64,000 nucleotides of DNA from Trichoplusia ni (lineage: Eukaryota > Arthropoda > Insecta > Lepidoptera > Noctuidae), in the NCBI RefSeq assembly GCF_003590095.1, contig NC_039492.1:6758001-6822000 (forward strand), read 5' to 3'. The translations under genes and the position numbers were made by a program. Shown in pieces: positions 58,075 through 64,000 of the stretch. Numbering within the stretch: position 1 is the first letter of the stretch; each line of letters opens with the position of its first letter. The notes beneath the pieces are model-generated. The model searched no databases. It saw nothing but the letters and a program-made list of their open reading frames with translations, and was not told where the DNA came from.

Positions 58075-59885
58075 ATTCTTTTACCTAATCAACCGGCCTT
58101 GCTTCCGGGCAACAACAATTACGTTTTGTACTATTGACCTTTTCAATGACTACAGTAATATATGTCGAAGGAATTACCCAGTTTTTTTTTTCAAGGATTA
58201 GCGTTTAGCCATCTATATCTTCCTCTTCGTCTATTCCATATTTTGGTAACACCGCGGAAAACCATTAAATATTTTTTTTACCTGTCTCTTTCCCACACGG
58301 ACGACGACGTCGTGGACTAAGTTATTGGTAATATTCGATAAAAATATAATAATAATATTTATATTACCCACCTCGGTGCTAGTCGTTATCTCTCCATCGG
58401 AATAACGCATGACCAGAGGGCACATTAGTATGCTTTTTCAAACCTTGAGATATAAACAAAAAATGTATCTGATGGTATATGTAGGAGCTTACATCTGCAG
58501 GGCAGCTTGTGGCGAGCTGTTTGTGAGTAGCGACACAACGGAACCTGAATGCCCCAGGGGGTCACTCTTTATGGGGACTCCCAGCTCGTTCTTGCCTTAA
58601 CTGGCTGGGGTGCTCAGGGGTGGAAGTGTCTAATCTATATTCATCTATATCTATACTAATATATAAAGCTAGAGTTTGTTTGTTTGAACGCACTAATCTC
58701 AGGAACTATTGGTTCAAATTGAAAATTTATTTTTGTGTTAATAGACCATTCATCGAGGCAGGTTTCAGGCTATATACCATCACGCTACGACTAATAGGAG
58801 CGAAGATACAATGGAAAATGTGGCAAAAACAGGGAAAATTATTCATCTTCGAGGGCTTCCGTTCATAAATTCCTAATTTATATCTTCTTACCACGCGGAC
58901 GAAGTCGTGGGCAACAGCTAGTGGCGTAATGAAGAGGAAACCCGCTCCGGGTCTGTGACCCGCGATGGTGAAATCAGTGTCGCACCTCTCTACAGCCTTA
59001 GCCTATCTCACTGATGTTGCCTCTAACTGCCTGTCGTGGAGGTATAATGGGGGCCCATTTTTGAGACGGCGAGTTACCACCTGCCTATTTAATTCCATTT
59101 TTATGTGTTGAAAGGCAGCTGTTATAGTTTTCATAGCTTGTGAAGGAATCCATTCCATTTAACATCATTAACACCAATAGCCCTTATTAGTTATACACAA
59201 TACAATTTGCAATAGTTTTATAGCTGCCTTGGGCCGCCCATGTTTGTTCTTTAATACAGCAGGGGTGGATTGCCCCTGGTTGATACCCCATCATTTTAGA
59301 TTAAAGTTCTCAACAAGGCCTTTACATGTTGCCATGTTGGACCTGTGTCCCCGTGCACGTCTTTAAAAACGACCGAGTCTCTGCACATGAAGTGATCCCG
59401 TGACAGAAAAAAAGATATATAGGTAAGATATATTAAAATAAAATATATTTTTTTTCAACACAAATCAGTAACTTCTTTACAGTATGTCCCTTAATATAGT
59501 GAAGATTATTTTTGTCTTAAGAATGTCAATACTGAAAAATTCCAAACATATATCTGTAACACGAGTCAAAAAAATTAATTAATATGTCACGTTAACTCAA
59601 CAACTAAGTAAAAAGGTGATGATTCACGCGAAAATCTTCATATCGAAATTTTATCTCTTAGTATAAATCAATGAACTAAATCATTATAGTAAACAATAGC
59701 TATAGAGTGCAGTTTAAAAGACATCAGGAAAAAGAAAAAAAGCGACAAATATAAACAATGTTTTATGTAACATTTTAAATTATATTAAATATTGTAAGTG
59801 TACTATAATAACAAAATATGAAGAAAGCTCTCTAACAATAAGTAAAAGTATTAAAACTATTGTTGTTTTTTTATACAATAAATTG

Positions 59886-62800
59886 CTACTTATATCGTAA
59901 ATCTGAGACCAAGGCTACATGGTCTGAGGGAAATACAACACTCGGCAAAGCTGTATGTAATTTTAATTCTTCGACACTTGGAAGTGGGACAACCTGTAAT
60001 TAAGATAATAAGAATTTATGAAAGGATATTGAAATGCCTATTATACCTATTGTATTATGAGGTTGTTTTATTTTTACCCAACATGAACAAATAATTGAAT
60101 ACTCTGTTCAATAATTACCTGCTCAACTTCTAAGTTAGACTTGTCATAGTATATGTAATCTAAGCAATCTGCAAATTCGGCAGTGAAGTTTGTGTAAGGA
60201 GGTGTTCCACATGCACTGCCCAGTGAAATGTTTTGTTGCAAACTCAGATCAAACACAGCTTCGTTTATATCTGTAGGAAAAAATTAAACGACGACGTATT
60301 TTCAGCTTTCCAACTTATTGAATGCACAGATCATGTAGGTATGTGGTTTTTAACATGATGGGTCAAAAAACATAGGTCATGAAAAATCAAGTTGTTTAAA
60401 AATTAAGACTAAAATTTGCGCGGGCTGGATCAAAGTGTCACAGAACGGAGTTTTGGAAGCATTTGGGGGAGGCCTTTTCCCAGAACTGGGACACAGTAGG
60501 CTAGATATAAAATATATATAATATGTCAAATTATAAATATATTTACTTACTGGATTTCCAGTCAGGCAAATCGCTTGGTGATTTACCAGTTGTATATAGT
60601 TGATAGATGCCACAAGAAGGAACACTGTTAAAGTCACCACATAATATGACGCTTATCCTTTTCTTTGGATACTGAAATTAAAAATTTGCTTAATGCATAT
60701 TATTAGGTAATAGATTTTTACATTTCGGTATGATTTCTTTTTAATATCTTTGGCAGTACTATGTGATCACACAATACAACGAGCATGAAGACAACTTTCT
60801 TTTTTAATTACCAACTTTATGATATTAGATAGTAATGATTACTATTTTTTTTTGTCCTACAAACATAAATTGTTCAGTTTCCAGGGAATCTCTATGTTGA
60901 TTTTTCAATTTTCATTTATAGACAAAAATATGTGAATGTTTTTTAATTGTCTAGACAGACGAGAAAAGCTTCTGTCACCGGCTTGTGCCACACGGCAGAC
61001 AGAAGCTTTTTATTTTTTTGCCCATTCTTCATCCCTATTATCTCATGTTACATATCAACCAATAACTAGCGCTGTAATATCCCTTACCTTTGAAGCAAGT
61101 TTTTTTCGAATATCCATCAACCAATAGATCACTATACCTCCTTGAATAAGCCTTATGTGGTCTGCATCAGGATGAAAATACAAATGTGTGTTTCCTACTA
61201 TTAAAACCTCATTTACGTTGTCAATGGACTCTAGATATGTAGCACTAGCTACAGTTGATCTATCTAACAGTCTCGTAATAAGGGGTGTATTGTTCTTAAT
61301 TTTTTCCCAAATAGGTTGGAGGCATGATTCAGTTTGTACAGCTTCGGAAAGGACAATTTTTTCTTCCCAGCGCATCTAAAATGAAATTAGTGTAAAAGAT
61401 ATTAGAAAGGTTAGCAGGGTACACATAGGATGTGATAAAAAGGGTTGTGCATACTTAAATCTGTCTTTCCTGTAGAAACAAGCTAGACCTTCAGCAACTT
61501 CTTTTCCTTTCTTGTAAAATGAACTGCTGAGACCTTCAGATGCCAAAATTGGCTGCAAAAAGTGGTTGAATAACCTACAATCCACTTCTTGGAGACATAT
61601 AATGTCGCTGTTATATCCTGAAATATATATTGAAAAAAGTTTAAGTTAAATAATTTATCTAAGGAAATAAGATGTAAATACTAAGGTGTTAAATGAAATT
61701 GCATTTTCATAAACAATCAGAGAGTACAGTACTTTCAAATTATTTAAAAATCTGTTGTATTAGGAAATAGGAATTATCTATGATATTAGTCATAGAAAAA
61801 AGTATATCTTACCTAGTAATTCTTTTAATATAAGTTGTTTTCTGTAATCAATGTGTAAAGCATAAGGAGGGCAGTAGGGGTGTAGCACTGTTCTGGTGTA
61901 ATCAGAATCACAGTACAAATTGGCCAATATGTTGTATGTAACACATCTAAAGCTGTAAACAAACAACAACAGTAAAAATTGATTAATTTACTTCCAAAAC
62001 AGGGCTAAAGAAATCATTATTTCAAATTATTATTTGCTAGATTTATACAGAGTATTAAGTTTCTGTCATACCTTTTATTTTTTAATTTATCTCTTGTGAA
62101 TTGATGTCTTGTTTCAAATGGACAGTTTCCAGGACCAGCTTCAATCACATTCTTAGATATTGCCTCAACTGCAGGACCAAATGTTGTACCATTTCCTAAA
62201 ACAAGGATTAAAGTTTTCAACATACATTGTACTATCTGACGATGGTTTTGTCAAATGATGTTTGTGTTGTGAAATCATGCACAACAGAAAACTTTGGAAG
62301 AAAAAGAGGTTGGCCCCTTCCCAGCAAGTAATGTTTTTTTTTTAAATAGAGCCTATTTAAAAAAAAACATTATCGTCTGAGATGATTGTCTTCTCTTTTT
62401 TCATGCGGAAATTATAAGACAAATTACAGTGATTCATTGATTTTGTTCTATTCTACTGTTTGATTTTAGGTTTACTCAGACATATAGCATTTTTATTTGT
62501 ATAGGCCAAATTGATATTTCATCAATGACAGATTTACTCATCTACGGTGCAGACAAGTTAACTATTATACTTGCCTGGTAGACATTCTAATTTCAATTTC
62601 AAGCCAATATCTTGTGCAGGTGGTGTATATATAAAGGTGTTGCCAGCCAAACCCCATTTGATGTGTCTATCGTTAAATTCATTTCCAAATCATTTAGTAC
62701 TGAACCTTTGTACCAGGTAAATTTACATTTTTCATGTACAGCATATTGTAGTTCTAAATTTTCAGGATATACTGGAAAGCCAGCTAAATGCTTTGAGGTA

Positions 62801-63239
62801 AGTTCATACTTACAACCCATGGTGAATTGAATATAACCTCATAGAGGTTATCACACATTTTTAATGTGACTGGCCCAGTTATCGAAAATAACTCATTACA
62901 AGTGCTGTTTTCATTAATAATACCATTATTAGAATCATAGAATTCAATATTAATATCTTCATTCTCCTCACTTGCCGACTTTTTCTTTTTATTTCCTTTG
63001 CTCATAGCTTTTTGGATGTTAGTTTTTATGCGGGTTAGTAAAACTTGCAAACTTTCTGTAGGCTTTCTACTAAAGTTAAATTGCCTAACGGAACCTTTAA
63101 TGTCTAATAAGAAGGAAATATCGACCTTATCTTCCTGTTTGATGTATCTAAAATAGCACTTGTTCATGTTGTTGAATTTTGATTTTGATATAACGGAAGA
63201 ATAAAAACGGGTGGTTAAGTGATAAAATCGGAATAACAT
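59886..63239 (-). pseudogene. PDE12 copy 2, frame broken three times
   Basis: Exons corresponding to copy 1: 63239-62575, 62195-62072, 61952-61813, 61617-61455, 61375-61088, 60671-60551, 60270-60119 and 59993-59886. The splice sites, including the GC donor of intron 1, are kept. Exon 1 is intact where copy 1 is broken (KKKKSASEENEDIN) but lacks one A near 62689 and one near 62788. Exon 5 lacks one C near 61369, turning CAGEEKIV into an out-of-frame start. The breaks in the two copies are at different places, and taken together the pair supports one intact gene. All changes are homopolymer length differences. Labelled pseudogene only because the frame as given is broken; an assembly duplicate is likelier. 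Confidence 0.75.
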
Positions 63240-63956
63240 AACCACTACATATACTTTTAACTACTTATCACAGATTTAGAGCATATTCAGTAAAATATTA
63301 AAACTCTCCCAAACCGTAGAGAGATTAATGAAAATATAACCTTTTAGTATTTATTGACAAGTAATGACAGGTCGTCAGTCGTGTCACGTGTGACCAACGA
63401 AGATAATACATATTAAAATTAATACAGATAATGAAAACCTACGTACAGGCTGATGATTGAAAAAACAAACAAATTGAGATAAAATCTCGAAATTACCTAT
63501 GCCTGGATTTATTTCGTTCCGCATAAATCAAATCACAAAAGTTTTATTTAAAAGATAATGTTTGTTTTCTAATTTATAAAAAAGTCCACAAATGTTTTTA
63601 TAAAAAATTGAACAAAGCCGTCACTTGGCTACCAATAAAATAAGTCATAAGCAGTTATATTTTGCGACTTTATGTATAAAATAAAATTCCAGTCAAATGT
63701 ATGTTAAACAATAAATATTTAAGGTTTTTTTATTATCGACTTTCATTTGTTCCTTGTTGCGATGAAATGAAAAAATACTGGTAACATTGTTTGACAACGT
63801 GTCAAGGCGATTGTTCGCGTTGCACGATAGTTGCCAACACGGTTCACATCTCGTTCGACTTGCTCCACTTTATAATTTGTGCTGTTGAATTATAAAGCAA
63901 ATTCATAATCACTGCTTTTAGTTGGTGGTTGTTAATCAAAGAAAACATAATTCAAA

Positions 63957-64000
63957 TATGGTAAGTGTAATAATTATTAACTCATAGTGTTGTGTTTAGT
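63957..64000 (+). CDS. Sec61-beta copy 2, first exon only
   Basis: The start codon at 63957-63959 followed by the same GTAAGTGTAA donor as at 40750. The remaining exons would lie beyond the window edge, so whether this copy is complete cannot be judged. Confidence 0.6.

Larger units (their letters stand above)
58075..64000. repeat. Second copy of the 34861-40789 block
   Basis: It follows 34861 onward base for base, apart from single-base length changes in homopolymers (offset 23214 falling to 23211). It contains the composite repeat, all eight PDE12 exons, the divergent promoter and the start of Sec61-beta, and runs off the window. It is joined directly to the Caper copy at 58074/58075, skipping 25996-34860 of the original order. 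Confidence 0.93.

Overview
The window is nuclear DNA of an insect, most likely a moth. It is AT-rich, has spliced genes with GT-AG introns of about 0.1-3 kb, and carries conserved insect and metazoan genes. It also holds interspersed repeats that I recognise as typical of Lepidoptera: SINE/LINE tails ending in CAACAGCTAGT, a SINE whose head resembles 5S rRNA, a tRNA-headed SINE, and elements beginning ACCGACTTCAA. No bacterial-type feature (operon, CRISPR array, ribosome binding site) is present.

Layout. 2.5-9.4 kb (-): N-terminal part of a methuselah-like GPCR. 12.1-19.6 kb (-): a complete glass bottom boat/BMP5-8-type ligand in seven exons that lacks the usual interchain cysteine. 21.2-22.3 kb (-): spliceosomal CWC15, head to head with 23.0-27.8 kb (+) Caper/RBM39, whose first coding intron holds a candidate poison exon. 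28.0-31.1 kb (-): a signal-peptide-bearing CIA30-domain protein. 32.6-34.5 kb (-): a FAM210B-like DUF1279 protein. 34.8-36.2 kb: composite repeat. 36.7-40.0 kb (-): 2',5'-phosphodiesterase 12, head to head with 40.7-41.4 kb (+) Sec61-beta. 42.8-44.9 kb (-): Frizzled, head to head with 45.5-49.5 kb (+) ANAPC5, which runs into a 1000-N gap. 50.5-51.5 kb (+): a His/Ser-rich reading frame I do not recognise. 52.7-55.7 kb (-): a secreted, acidic, disordered protein with many dibasic sites.

55.7-64.0 kb is a second copy of two separate pieces of the same window: the middle of Caper (23621-25995) joined directly to the PDE12/Sec61-beta block (34861 onward). The 8.9 kb between those pieces is missing. 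The copies differ almost only by single-base length changes in homopolymers. Coding exons left of about 39 kb are in frame. Many genes to the right (PDE12, fz, ANAPC5, the His/Ser-rich gene, the acidic secreted gene) carry single-base frameshifts. A mis-joined, incompletely polished assembly is therefore the simplest reading, though a real recent rearrangement cannot be excluded from sequence alone.

The genes do not form one pathway. Several are housekeeping genes in divergent pairs (CWC15/Caper both in splicing, PDE12/Sec61-beta, fz/ANAPC5) with short shared promoters. Exon boundaries below were set by hand from splice consensus, codon phase and family similarity.
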